Assembly: GCA_963971405.1 (NCBI GenBank)
Contig: OZ020489.1
Coordinates: 29,166,290-29,230,289 of the forward strand
Length of the DNA stretch: 64,000 bases
DNA from: Psococerastis gibbosa
Taxonomy: Eukaryota > Arthropoda > Insecta > Psocodea > Psocidae
Direction of reading: 5' to 3'
Positions within the stretch are counted from its first letter, which is position 1. Each line of letters starts with the position of its first letter. The translations under genes were made by a program, and so were the position numbers. This document shows, one piece after another, positions 37,101 to 48,600 of the stretch. The notes under the pieces are model-generated. The model saw nothing but the letters and a program-made list of their open reading frames with translations. It had not been told where the DNA came from and made no database searches.

Positions 37101-40100
37101 ACTAGTTTTTTGTATCGTTCGCACACCTAGGCCTATCTACAGTACAATGGTCAATGAATATTTAAAAAAAAATGCTCGTGGTATCGTACGCAGTATGTAT
37201 TAATGTATGGAAGTATCACATACAATACTTCAAATTATGTTCCAACATGAGTTTAGAAGGAGTACTGTACTTTGCGTTACGGGAAGCATTCATTAGGGCC
37301 ATTTCGTACAGGTCACTGGAGGTTTGACATTTTAAACCAAAACCCTGTATGGGGAAAGTGGCAAAAAACGTCTATGCGTCGTCTTAGCATACTGTCACAG
37401 TAGACCATGTATTGGACATTTTCACAACCCCTATTTATTCAGACAGGTAGTTCCTCACTAACGCAAAACGGTGACACCCACCATGTTCCCTTCCTTTTGA
37501 TTCTGTAAGCCATGGGTGACAAGTGAAAACTCAAGGTGAGTTCCATGGAAAAGGCTTTAAAAATACAGCATAATACAATAACATTAATGTAATAACATAT
37601 TATACAGTAATTTACAGGGAAGAGGAAGGAACACAACTAATATTTTTGACTTTTTCCTTCTGGTAGAAATTGTCTTGCATTGACTTAAAGTTTCCACTCG
37701 AATTTCCTTGCTTCAACATTTTCTCTGGCGGGACGAGACGCCTCCTCTGCTCCTGTTCCTCGAAATCTGCTGCCCTAAAAATATCAATAATATTAGCCTA
37801 CCTATACATACCAATTAAAATAAGACAACATATTTTGTTTTAGTTAATGTATGCTATACAGTGGACCCATAGAGGGAAGTCATTGTCACAAATTATTACT
37901 TCGCAAGCCCCATGCATGCAAAGGCTTAAAAATGCTTCTCGTAGGTTGTACAGTAACTTGTTGGACTCGGTGTGTTTGGGGAGTGTGCTAAGTGACTTAA
38001 TTTGGCTACAAGACGGCAACAATGCAACATTTTAAGAAGAATTAAAGCTATTGTGGGTTTAATATAAATTACTCACTTACCTTTTAGAAGTATTATTGTA
38101 GGCTTACTGTACTTTACATAATGTGTAGCATAGTGTGAACTCTGAAGTTTTCAATCCAACAACCGAACTTATTTTATTATAGTAAAGTAGGTATTGCTGT
38201 AGAGATTGAATCAATAAATAATTTTTATCATTTTTGTTTATCAAAAACCCACTCATTTCTGCTGCGTTGTTATTGTTTTGAAAATGAATGTTGACTTCAA
38301 AACAGGCAGCCAATAGTAGGCCAAGTTTTATAGAACGTTCGAATACACTCACAATTGTTTCTTAATAAATTAATTTGATTGGTTAAAACTGGGACGCAAA
38401 TATTTTGTGACTCGGCTCATGTGATTTTCCTATTTGGAATCACAGACGGCCCTATACCGACTAGCATTCTATAGTAAATATTATTCTATGGTGTAGGTTG
38501 ACATCGAGGATGTGTAACAATATCAATAATGCCAAAACGTGGGATCGTTGGCATTGGACCAATTGCCCGAAATCATTAGTCCATAATAAAAGACATAATT
38601 GTTAGTTAGTAGCACTCACGATTTTAAATGAAACCACCATTCATCTCTTCGTAGATTAATAAAAGACAAATTTTCGGAGGTAAATCCCAGTGTCCAAAAA
38701 CCTAGTAGCACCAATCCGTGACCTTTGGCAGGCACGGAAGGAAGCTGGTAATAACGCTCTTTGACAAGAATAACATACGAGTACGGGTACATAAATAGAA
38801 CCATAAGCGTGCTAAGTATCTGAAAACAAAAACAAGGTATGTATAATATAATTTAATAGTTAATCCTGTATATTAAATATTTCGAAGCGCTCCACGAAGC
38901 CACTCGAGAGACACTCACTATTATACGGTGTAACACTAGAGGTGATAGCTTTCTTTAAGTCCCTCTCCACCGTACTTACATGTTTCTCTAGCCTTTTACT
39001 GTCTCGTCTGCCGTACTCTGGAACTCCATCCCAACTGAGATTGGGAATCTAGAACCGTTGCTTCCTTCAGGTCGAGTTTAAGAGCTCACTTCATGACTGG
39101 CATGCGATTGTGATGTGCATTTATTTCAGTGTTTACACCTGTACTGTATTGACGCATGTGTATGATAACTTGTCATCCCAGTTGAGTGTAAGAGACTTCG
39201 CTGAGTTAGCAGGTTTTCAATGTTGTTGTGTTTTTTTTTTTTTTTTTTAATAAAGTCAATAAATAAATAATAATAATTAATATTATATGTAAAAACAACT
39301 GTGAAGGGAGAGGTTTAGACTATTTCATGTGGAAAAATTCTGTATTGTTAGTTAATGGCGGAAAACTTGCCAAGCTTGCTTTAACCGGAAGCTGCAAGAA
39401 CAGGTCGCGGATTTTGGAGGAAATCGTAAATTTGATTGATTAGAGTTCTTGGTAATTCCCATGACATTATCTCCTTATAAACTTCCCTCGGTGCATAATA
39501 AGATTTTCCCCGAGATTAACGTATCCTATATTTGTTATTGCAACAATACTCACCATATAACCATAAATGGTGTGGTTATTAAGAACAGTCCCTTGTAAAA
39601 TTAGCCTCAATACCGTAAGGATGGGAAAGCAAAACAAAAGAGCTACTTGAAGCCTGTACGATTTTTTGCATGGTAGAGGTTCGTCTGTTACTGGATCAGC
39701 ATACCTAAAAAAACATGGGTTTATTACAGTTGTATACCTTGAATGACGCCGTCTATCCCACCTTGGTGGGTCATGGACAAAGACTAATTGATTGATTGAT
39801 TGAAAGCTAGGCCTATATAGTTTAATCAGATTATTTTTTAGACTAAACTTCACTCTGCATTGAACCAGTCATATACATTACTATTTAACTAAAATAAATT
39901 TGCTTCCATTGCAATTATAAAAAAAATAACAATAAGTGTGCTATTATAATCTCACTGATGTCACGGCGGCAATCGATACTGTTCGTTCGTTCGCTCACTG
40001 CTTCATATCTACCCTAACCTTAACTTTACTGCTTAAACCACTTTAGTTGTTGAATTTTTAACCATTGAATAGTCCTTACGACCTTCCGACTTGTTTGCTT

Positions 40101-40372
40101 AAAGCCACTCGCCTGCAACTTCCAGATGTCTCACTCTTATTCTTATTTTCCCTATCATCCTGTATTTTTAAGGGCTACCAATGCCTGATAATTTTTTTTT
40201 CTTTAACTACTAAAAATTTGACTTACTTCTTGTAAATGATGAGCTGAGCTGTCCCAGTAATTAAAATAAAGAAGAATGCGACAGAGCTGGTAATTGTTTC
40301 CATAAAGCATTGAGATACCCCATGATTAATCCAAACTTCGCTAAAAGTTTGATTATCCGGACAAAACTGCAT
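25140..40372 (-). CDS. ABCB6: ABCB6-type half ABC transporter, complete, 13 coding exons
   Basis: This is a membrane half transporter of the ABCB6/HMT1 group, which moves porphyrins or heavy-metal conjugates in mitochondrial, endolysosomal or plasma membranes. Coding exons in order: 40227-40372, 39554-39704, 38620-38819, 36260-36398, 35642-35840, 33708-33874, 32635-32872, 31795-31970, 30485-30690, 29844-30051, 28922-29215, 28214-28354, 25140-25421. They total 2547 nt, or 848 residues (human about 842). The ATG follows a splice acceptor (CACAG, GAAGG), so a 5' untranslated exon lies upstream. Residues 1-205 form the extra N-terminal membrane domain, with an N7-Q-T glycosylation site; about 255-560 the transport domain; about 575-825 the nucleotide-binding domain. 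The latter has Walker A GPSGGGKT (612-619), Q-loop Q660, signature LSGGEKQ (716-722), Walker B VVLLDE (736-741) and switch His772. All key residues are intact. The C-terminus ends in six histidines. Introns hold MITEs, LINE pieces and other repeats. Confidence 0.98.
25465..25735. repeat. GC-rich dispersed repeat, locus 1
   Basis: The block around CTCGCATTAACGTGGTTCCA, preceded by CTGCCGCGGGCGGCAGCTCG, recurs at 60830-61075. The left edge contains TTATAAATAGGCCGCGGCC. Class unknown. It lies in the last ABCB6 intron. Confidence 0.6.
25768..26790. repeat. Two-unit tandem duplication of about 600 bp
   Basis: The unit beginning ATACTGCTTCTAATGAGACA at about 25768 recurs at about 26369 as ATACTGCTTGTAATGAGACA. 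Shared inner landmarks include GAGCCCGAACGAAGAGGCGG / GAGCCCAAACGAAGAGGCGT and AAATTTGGGCGCACCCC. The copies are diverged. Downstream sequence to about 27065, with an ACAT microsatellite at 27006-27030, looks like the tail of the same element. The element class is unknown. Confidence 0.7.
27390..27700. repeat. Degenerate tandem repeat (GGGGAGACCCCC family), locus 2
   Basis: Three GGGAGACCCCCGGGCCCCC blocks occur about 105-120 bases apart, with intervening AATCTCACTAATTTG segments. This is the same unit type as 21850-22340. It lies in the last ABCB6 intron. Confidence 0.75.
27800..28035 (+). repeat. Dispersed 200-bp repeat, copy 1
   Basis: A diverged copy of the family best seen at 35135 and 63200, with TTCGGACATTATTGATACTG, a GACAAGCTTGGACATGCTTA stretch and a CATTGTAATAGGCATGA stretch. 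Confidence 0.55.
29230..29430 (-). repeat. Retroelement-like fragment
   Basis: On the minus strand it reads CACTGAAGATGTCAACCGCA followed by GATGTTGACGAAACATTTGG. This arrangement is familiar from Penelope-like and other retroelement tails in invertebrates; the assignment is from memory of such motifs and tentative. It lies in the ABCB6 intron upstream of the Walker A exon. Confidence 0.3.
29697..29787. mobile_element. 91-bp GGCG-family mini-MITE
   Basis: It starts GGCGCAAATTCCACCGATCT and ends GGAATTTGCGCC, with TAT on both sides. The second half is short: most of the right arm after GCAGACATTAATGTC is missing, so this is a deletion derivative. Confidence 0.85.
30859..31272. mobile_element. 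Long hairpin MITE with an inserted MITE
   Basis: The outer ends are GGCGGCTGTTCCACCGGCAA and TTGCCGGTGGAATAGCCGCC, flanked by TAA on both sides. After removal of the inner unit the arms pair over about 130 bp each, through AAGGAGACTATTATGTAGAT and its inverse, around a loop with GATGTCTGCTACGATATT. It lies in an ABCB6 intron. Confidence 0.92.
30888..31020. mobile_element. Inner GGCG hairpin MITE
   Basis: A 133-bp near-perfect palindrome from GGCGCAAAGTCCACCGACCT to AGGTCGGTGGACTTTGCGCC, flanked by TTC on both sides. The inverted arm of the outer element shows a single TTC at the matching place, so the empty site can be read in the same molecule. The arms carry a tandem GATAGT repeat. Confidence 0.93.
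31535..31610 (-). repeat. LINE-tail-like fragment
   Basis: GGGCGAATTTTGGGCCTTTCG and neighbouring bases match 12145-12190. Probably the 3' end of the same retroelement family. Confidence 0.45.
33295..33692. mobile_element. GGCG-family MITE, copy 8, next to an ABCB6 splice donor
   Basis: The terminal sequences are GGCGCCCATTCCACCGACCG and CGGTCGGTGGAATGGGCGCC, with TTA on both sides. Its right end lies only 9 bases from the GTAAGT donor of the ABCB6 exon 33708-33874. There is a small insertion in the core near 33432 and a duplication near 33605. Confidence 0.95.
33939..34975 (-). mobile_element. LINE fragment with RNase H domain and poly(A) tail
   Basis: On the minus strand an open frame (34962 to 34549) reads [20 protein letters not shown], the conserved WVPxHxGxxGNExAD block of the RNase H domain found in R1/Jockey/I-type LINEs, followed by a region ending in [13 protein letters not shown] and a CxxC motif. 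A run of about 20 T at 33939-33958 is the poly(A) tail. Upstream parts are missing (5' truncation). The 3' part carries a tandem duplication and an inversion. Confidence 0.8.
34251..34520. repeat. 137-bp tandem duplication plus inverted copy
   Basis: The segment starting CTGTTTACAGTGTTGTACAG at 34251 repeats almost exactly at 34388. About 63 bases of it (TACTTTTCTCATTTTGCGTG and flanks) also occur inverted at 34071-34131. Confidence 0.9.
35135..35345 (+). repeat. Dispersed 200-bp repeat, copy 2
   Basis: Contains TTGTCTAATGCCAACGACCC, CCATTGGCAAACTGGTAGAC and AATGGACAAGCTGAGACAAG; closest to the copy at 63200. Confidence 0.75.
36465..36681 (+). CDS. Unrecognised coding-like terminal exon, antisense within an ABCB6 intron
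   Basis: After an acceptor TTGCTTACAG the plus strand stays open for 71 codons to TAG at 36679. It reads [40 protein letters not shown] and [20 protein letters not shown]. The pattern of alternating hydrophobic and charged residues and the codon use look coding. It has no ATG of its own, and AATAAA follows at 36692. I do not recognise the family. No upstream plus-strand exon was identified, so it may be the last exon of a nested gene, or a decayed gene fragment. Confidence 0.4.
37612..37773 (-). CDS. Candidate alternative terminal exon of ABCB6 or end of a nested gene
   Basis: After an acceptor GATATTTTTAG the minus strand encodes 53 residues, [20 protein letters not shown] and [15 protein letters not shown] among them, then TAA at 37612-37614. 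It lies in ABCB6 intron 3, and its phase (one base, then a codon) exactly fits the donor of the third ABCB6 exon. An AATAAA on the minus strand is at about 37432-37437. Use of this exon would give a protein ending after the N-terminal membrane domain. It is not needed for the main protein, whose exons 3 and 4 join as in human ABCB6. Its highly charged sequence is not one I recognise. Confidence 0.4.
   Translation of the reverse strand, partial: AADFEEQEQRRRLVPPEKMLKQGNSSGNFKSMQDNFYQKEKVKNISCVPSSSL
38985..39290 (+). pseudogene. Probable LINE 3' remnant
   Basis: The plus strand around 39007-39060 reads [19 protein letters not shown], like the conserved LWNSLP block at the RT C-terminus of many LINEs. 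A T-rich run and AATAAAGTCAATAAATAAAT follow at 39230-39270. The frame is soon broken. It lies in an ABCB6 intron. Confidence 0.45.
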
Positions 40373-40377
40373 CCTTC

Positions 40378-43300
40378 CTGTGAAACAAAATAACTTATCA
40401 AACGTTGCAGTTCTTCCTATACCTTATATTTAGCACAATAACACGGCACGGTCCCACTTCGGGAGTTATGTACAAGTAGGGGATCTAATTTCTTGACCAC
40501 TACTCGATTCGGGATGCTGTAGTCAGCAACATATCGCCGCACTTTTTCCATGCTTGTGTTACACTGTTACGTGATACCCATTAACACATTAGTGTTGGGT
40601 GGTGTTGGTGTCATTAGGGCAATAAAATGGATAATGCCCAGTCTTAATGTGATTAAATTATAGCGTTAAGACTAAACTGGCTTGACAATTTATAAAAGCT
40701 GAAAGTCACATTTCATATAAAAAGTCGTAATGTAAGCTCAAATGTGCAAGTCATTAAAATTAATGGTAAATCCACAAGAGTGAACCTATACTAGACATTA
40801 AGTAAGCAACTCAGAACCTATCTTTGGCTGTAGTCAAAACTGTTTGAAAATTTACAAAGGCCCTTCATTACCTGAAAACAATTACTCAAAAGTATTTTTT
40901 GTATCACTAAGCTGCCATTTTGAAAGAAAATGTCAACAATCAACAAAACAAAGAGCGGCCAACGAGGACGGAAGTGCACTCAGAAAGCTTCAAGTGAAAT
41001 TTAAAAATTGCCGCCAGTTTTTAAAAGTACGTGAGCCAGTCCCTCGCGTTCTTTTTAAACGGTTCGAATAATTATTCAATTTTATTATTGCTCCTCAATT
41101 AAAGTTATTATAAAGATTAATTATAGAGTAAAAATGACGACCATGCTTGATTCGTTTAAAATATTTGAATAATATATGCCTTATAAAGTAGGTACCCGGC
41201 AGGTTTTTTTTAAGCCAAACAGTCCATTATTTTTTTTAGAATCCCCCATATAACAAATTAAATATTACATATAAAATGATATGGATCCAAGAAAAAATTG
41301 AAAGTGTTACAGTATGTCGAAATTCTGTTTCAAATCGTATAGTTCAACACAAACATTCCTAATATTTTCTTCGATCGGATAAATACTGAAGTGTGTAATC
41401 AGGGCCAATGACTATCTAGCCTACTTAACGATCAATATGACTGTAATACAATATTAGTGAAAAAAGCATGAAAAATAATTGTAGGTGGCATACTTAATTA
41501 TCTCAGCGATTCACAACGATTACAGTAGTTTACATTTTTTTTACTTATGAACTTTCTTACATCTTGCATGTACCGTACATAAATATGCATGGGGATGGGG
41601 CACTGTAATGTGTAAGCTTGATTGGAATTATGAACCTACCGTATGAATAGGAGATAAATGTTTACAATTTTACACTTGCTAACACATTTGAACCGCAATA
41701 TAATATGCACCGTATACACTCGCCACCGAGTTGGCAAATATGAGAGTACCTACTCACTGATAATGAATGATAGCCTATCAACACTATCTCGTCTCAAAAT
41801 CGCTTGACGAATTAACTTACCGTACAGTAGGTTGCAATCTGCTTTAGGCTATTGTTACGTACCTACCTAAGTACTGTCATATCATATTTATATTGTATAT
41901 TTAAATATATACACTTATTAGTCAATTTCTTGCTACAAAGTAGGAACCTATTGGTTGTCTAGGCTTATAGTCTAAGTGCCATGTAGCCTACAGTAGTTTA
42001 GTGGTAAGTCGGTTGGAGTCCCACACTAGCTTGCTGCATTTTCTGGACATGAAAATGCCTTTAAAATTGCCCTTGACTTCGCGAGAATGGTTCCGTAATT
42101 GGAAAAAAAACCATAGGTAAGTTAGGCTGTTTATTTTATGAAAGGATCGAATGTTATTAAAAAACCTGCTACTTTCAGGGCCCATACCCAGCACCCTGGT
42201 CTAAAAAAACATGAACTGTTTTATATCGTAAAACATTCATTGTGACAGGCGCGGTACCTACTGGTGGGCAATACAATTGTACTCTGAATGTCTTTCTATA
42301 GCATGATGCTAACATGAAATGATTTAACGCTCTAAGGTGTTGACAGGAACAGCAGTGCAAAACCTAGTTAAACATTTTTCATAGGGTTATGATAAAAATC
42401 TGCTTATACAGGTAGTATTTTGCGAAGCACAGTTGAATGATGGTGTTTAATGTTTATAACTCAAGGATCAATAAATAAATCAAAAATATGTATTCGAATC
42501 ATTTAATTATTATACATTCCGCATACGTAGGTAATAGGTATATAGACGATCATACATAGGACCAGTAAGAAGCAAAAAAAAAAGAAAAAGTATTACAGGC
42601 TAATTAAGGTGTAAAAGACAAGTGAAGACACAGGGAGAAGAGGAAATGCTATAGTATACGGTACGAGTACATTGTGCGAAATTTTAATTTAATCTGACTT
42701 TGTAGCGCCAGAAAATGTTTTGTACAATGAAGGAAACAAGATAATTTTACGTTCTATGAGAATTAAATCACCCTCATTATTGACTACGATAACACCAAAT
42801 TAAATTTTATTGTAATTATTTAGGTACTAAAGTGAGGCTAACAAAAATTAAGAGCAAAGACCCCCGCATTTTCCATTTTTCTCACAATATGAGACGTCAT
42901 AAAATAGAAGAAATGTTCCTCTACATTTTGATACATAGTAAGTAACCATAATTATTTTGGAACTCCTTCAACCTGACATCCTCAGTGACCGCAATTTTTT
43001 TCCAAAGTTCCATAACATTTACTGTTGCCGATCTGTTAGTAATTGCTAGATAATGTACATCAAAGCGTAGAGTTCCTAATTTAAGACATTTCTTCGACTT
43101 TGCGCAAAAAATGAAAAGTGGGGGGGGGGGGACTCCTTGGTCCTTAAGTGATAACATACTCTAGTAGTAGATAATTAACATGCTGAATAAGCACACTTTC
43201 AAAACAAAATACCATACTGCTTGCCAACCATAACAAATTTTTACATTGGCACATGTAGGGCTGTACCAGGCCAGTTGAAGCGAATTTAAAAAAAAAAAAC

Positions 43301-45658
43301 AGGTCTTTCACAGGATGGCAAAATTAATAGATTGAATCAATAACAATAATAATAATAATATATTATCTATTATAAGCCATGGGCAAGGAATCATGGCTCA
43401 AGAGTACCGGACTTTATTTATTTATTTTATTGTTTTGTGAATTAGAATAAAAACTTATTCATAGCCACCATCATTAAAACAAATATGATTTTAACAGACT
43501 GAAAATATTTTACCCGAGACTCCTGACAGTAGTGGGTACTATAAGTTTACATCACATGCAGTAAGTACTGTAGTAATAGATGGTAATATTTAACATTGCC
43601 CATATAGTTTTTAGGATATTTGTCTGGGTTGAAAGCGTCCAGATCATTTTTAAATGGAAAACTTCCCCATAGAAAATCCAACAACCCCTTTATCTTATGG
43701 AGAGGTGCGTCGTTTCACTTTCGTATTGGATCCAACGCTCTGATTGGTGGGGCGTAGTTTCTAATGGCTCCACGTAAAGTATGAGGATGTTAATTCTCCT
43801 ACAACAGGGTTGTCACTCGCGAAAACTAAAAATTGAATTGCACCTCTCTCTATAAGTTAAGTACAGTGATGCGCCAAGCTAATAAGTGGGCATTGTTTTT
43901 TCCCTATTGGAAAGTTCTCCATAATGTACACGCATAAGGGCAATCAGTTTACTGAATAAACACACAGGTGTTAATCAATCAGCAGCCATGCTGGCCAATG
44001 CTTGAGGTTTCTTTTATTTTCTGCAAAAATAGTGCACAATTAAGAACATGTAAGCCACCTTGTTCCTAATTATTGCGGCCTGTGGATCACTCGTGAACCT
44101 CGTACAGTACCTACGTAGTTGTACGTGTTAATGGCAGAATTTGCGTTAGCACATCAATTTGTTGCAAATGTTATGAAGCTCGATTTTTACACTCTACCCT
44201 CAGCTCAGGTTCCTCAGGGCTCGGAAGCAAGACAGTGAGATTAAAATATAATAGGGCTCACGGAAAGTCAATTCGCCTAGTCATTTTCATCTACATAACA
44301 AATTGAAATTAGTGACACGTCATCTAGGCTAAATTCTTTATTTTCAGAAGTAGACACTGCAATAATGATTTCAACTGTCCATTCAACTCATAATAGCTCA
44401 ACATAATTACAGTAGTTACAACCTTTTACAATAAATCTCTTTGTACAACCCTTACAATTCTTCAAATGGGTAACATGGTTTAAGTTAGAAGCTCGTCGTT
44501 AAGAAACTGATATTAGTCACATAGGTACCTGGATATTCTTTCTACAATAGGAATTACAGTACATGTTAACAGGTATAATATTTAAATCTTTCCTAAACCT
44601 ATTCCTTTGCAAGTTGAATCGAAAAATAAGCGATCGCTCTTACCCAGACTGACTAACAGAATTAACAAACTAATACTAATAAAATAATTTAAACTCAATA
44701 ACATCTTTACATTAATACAGTAGACCTACGACCAAGCATTTGATACATTTTCCTATAATGACTCACAAAGGTACACATTTGGTTGAAACATTAAGACTTA
44801 CGACAAAAACCCTACAAGAAAGCATCACGAAAATACTTTGAAAAAATTAAGTAGCCTACGGCTTAGGATGCACAACCATAGGCTTGTTAGTAAGCTTTAA
44901 TAGCCTATATATTTCTGACTGGTTCGTATTACAAGTTCAAGCAGGAACCAACTTCCGTACGGTAAATATTGTTAATAAGAGCGTTTTACAGCTTTACAAC
45001 TTCCATTATGATCACATAATTTATTATTTTCTCTACTCCTACCATTTTACAACGTCAGAGATACTTTTTATATACTCGATACAACAATAACAACACTGAA
45101 AAAAATAAAGTAAAAATATTGATACCATACATGAAACTTACAAATCAATTGCGAGCAAGAGACTATACAAGTACTATTTAACAAGCCATATTGTAATAAA
45201 TACGCTCAAGGACTTATTGCATGTAAAAACTAAAAACTTCAGATATTTTCTTGTATTTATTTGTAACAGTGTCGTAGAAACGGTTTCGGGGGTGATCGAG
45301 CCTCATTCAACATACTACTGTAACATGTATATATGGTATATTTTCAAAATGTTCATTCTGTCTAGTGCTATTTATGTCTGGGAGGGGTTCGGGGCAGGTA
45401 TTCAAGTAGAAGCCGTCTCCCATTAACCAACAGGTCAAACCAAGCTATATTCGATCTTCGTCAGATTTGACCTACTTCCCTTATGCCAAAGAGCCACTCA
45501 ACATCTCAGAAATATCGAAACCTTGCAACGAGCTATCTTTCGAGATGCTTCTTGTGAATTTAGCGCCAACAAGCAGCAGAAACGAGCGGTACGAAGGCCA
45601 TGTAGTAAACCAGAAGATGATGAGAAGTTTGAGAGCTGTGACCGTGATTGTTTCGAGG
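40378..45658. other. Spacer between the ABCB6 start and the Rab3 stop
   Basis: About 5.3 kb. It should contain the ABCB6 promoter, at least one ABCB6 5' untranslated exon and the Rab3 3' untranslated region, but none can be placed from sequence alone. No coding exon or known element was recognised. A poly-G run is at 43120-43131 and an AAT microsatellite at about 43342-43360. Confidence 0.4.
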
Positions 45659-48600
45659 TTAGCAGTTGCAATTACCACTGTTTGGTCCTTGTGGCGCTTC
45701 CGTCAATCTCGTCCCTGCAAAAATTACATAAGTCTAAAAATGTCTGCTACTACGTCAAAAAACATTTACTTTTACTATCACTATTGACGTTGGTGGAATT
45801 CCCGCCTATCACAAAGCACTGAATTGACCAATGGGACAATTGCACAGCCAAGAATGGGCAGACCAATATAATGCAACACAGTAATAGTGGCAGGGTACGC
45901 TACGTTACCTACGTATTGGGTCATAAATTATCCATAATTTCTGAGGTAATTTTCTGAGGATTTTTGGCTTTGCGGCACCGGTTTAGTAAAATTTGTATTG
46001 TTTTTTTGATAAATACACGCATTATTATTATTATTATAAGAGATAACTATTTTAAAAGAGAATACTAAATAGATGATAAAGGGAAGTACAATACAAGAAA
46101 CCCAAAAAAGCTTAAGTTTGAGATAACATATAACAAATACGGAGAAAGATTAAACAAAGTACTTATACCAAAGATATTTAATGAAGTTCCTCCACAAATG
46201 AAAAAATTTAAACAGATGGGTGAGTTAAAAGCGGGTATAAAAAGAAGGCTGGTCAATGGGAGTTAGTAATAATAATAAAAACTGACATTAAAATAACAAG
46301 TTAAAATAACATAAAAATAAAAATAAAATAAACATTATAAATAAATAACAAAAATAAATGATTAAGCCTTGTTTAGCAGCACTGTATGAGTCTTTTGTTC
46401 CAAATAAGCGCTAGCTTGGGGATGCGGGATGGTATTACTATGTATTGTATTTTTGTAATACTGGGAATACTGGACAAGGAAAAGAAAAAAAGAAAATTTA
46501 CATTAAAAAAAAAACTAAAAAATTATTTTTTTCATGAAATTATTTTCTACTAAAACTAAGAGAGAGCTTTATAGCCCTAACTCCGCTAGGTTGGCTTAGT
46601 AATATAACAAAAAAAGTCAGCCAAAATGGTTGCGGTACACTGCAAAAAAAGGAAATGCCATAACGACCCCATTCTATATTTCCAAGGAAGTACAATATCT
46701 TTTAACAACTCACACAAGTTCCTCGGGCTAATCTATGACAAAAAATTAACCTGGGGAGATCATATCCAGGATCTTAGACTAAGAGCAATAAAAAAGCATA
46801 AATATTCTCAAAACCGTGAGATCAAAAAACTGGGGCGCTGACAGAGTCACCCTTCTCCGTTTGTACCGAGCATTGATACGCTCGAAATTAGATTACGGCA
46901 GCATAGTGTACGGATCTGCTAGTCCTAACTTGTTAGAAAGCCTGGAGGTGGTTCATAGGTTGGCAATACGCATTTGTACCGGGGCCTACAAGTCTAGTCC
47001 CCGTGAAAGCGTATTAGTGGAGGCCAATGAGCCACCCCTCGGAATTCGCAGGGTCATATTGCTCCTGAAATACCACTCTCGCAAAATAGTGTCACCAAAT
47101 CACATAGCATATGACTCGGTAGTGGACTCATCTCTTCAGCCCCAATACCTGCGTAAACCAAGATCCTCGAAGCCCGTTTGCTTTCGAGCTGAGATGGATC
47201 TAAAGTCACTGCACTCACCCATGCCCCCACCGCTTTTCGTTAAATCTACTAACCACCCAACCTGGCATTATCCCAAAATTATTATTCATGACGATTTAAG
47301 ACTTTTAGGAGAAAAAATATATATCTATATATATATATATATCTTCAGTTCTACACAGATGGCTCAAAATTTGACACAGAAGAGGTTGGTGCGGCCTTTG
47401 TCTCAGCCAGCAAAGAAAAATCCCTTTTCCACTTACATCCTGCTAACTCAGTTTTACTGCAGAGCTATTTGCCATCTTACAATGCTTTTTACTGTGCCCA
47501 GTGTCAGCAACCCCAGTTACCTACACAGACAGTCTCAGTGCTGTTCAAGCTGTTTCTTCGAATGGAAGAAGGAGGGAACTGGCTCACCCAATTACAGAAT
47601 TGGCCCACTTAATCGGCAAGATTATTGTCATATGGTTGCCATCCCATTCAGGAGTCATGCTCAATGACTGTGCAGACAAAGCTGCTAAGGAAGCCGCAGC
47701 CTTAGCCTCCCCCCCCCCCCCCCCCCCCCCCGCAGACAGATTAAATCTTATCACTCGACACATATTACGCAGATGGCAGAGCCAATGGACAGAATCGCAC
47801 CTAACTGCCTATAAAAAACTTCACCTCATAAAGCCTAAAATAGGCGAGTGGGAGACATCATCCCAGAGGTCGCACCGCCTTGAATCCTCGCTCGCAAGAT
47901 TGCGCATAGGGCATACGCATCTAACTCACTCGTACCTAATGAGCAAAGACCTACCACCCCAATGTAACCAGTGCTTGCTTACTTACTGTTGTACACATAC
48001 TTGCAGATTGCCCCAACTACCAAACGGCCCGTACAATGTACAACATACAATCAACACTCCCTGTAATCCTGGGAGACGACGTTAGTAATGTCGCCTCACT
48101 TGTAACCTTTCTCAAACACACTGAGCTTCTAAAAGTGATATAAGTACTATAATAATTTGGAGTCATGGGGCATATGCCACAAGCGTGGCCTCGCGCCCTT
48201 AAATACATCTAAAAAAAGTCCATATTTATTTATTTTATTTAGGTATTCATTTCATATCTTTGTAAAGTATAATGCCAAATTTTACCTTTATTGGCTCCAG
48301 CAGCTACGAGTGTAGGATCCGAATCTAGACTCTCTGACATCTTGTCGCAGATAATATCCACCAGTCGCTCGAACACGCTCTGAAACCAAACATATTCTTT
48401 TAATCATCCACGCACATAAAAGCAGCAGGTAGAAAGATAATAATAATAAAGTGATAAAAATTGAAGTGTAACGTACAGTAAATAATTAAGGAATTATTAT
48501 TACCAGGCTATATTAGCCCTACTATACTTATAAAAATAAAATAAATAAATAAATAAATATTGACTTTGTTCTATTACTAAGCCAACCTACACTCAACTAA

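Noticed and set aside
47709..47731. Poly-proline protein region
   Set aside because: It is an expanded poly-C run inside a dead LINE.
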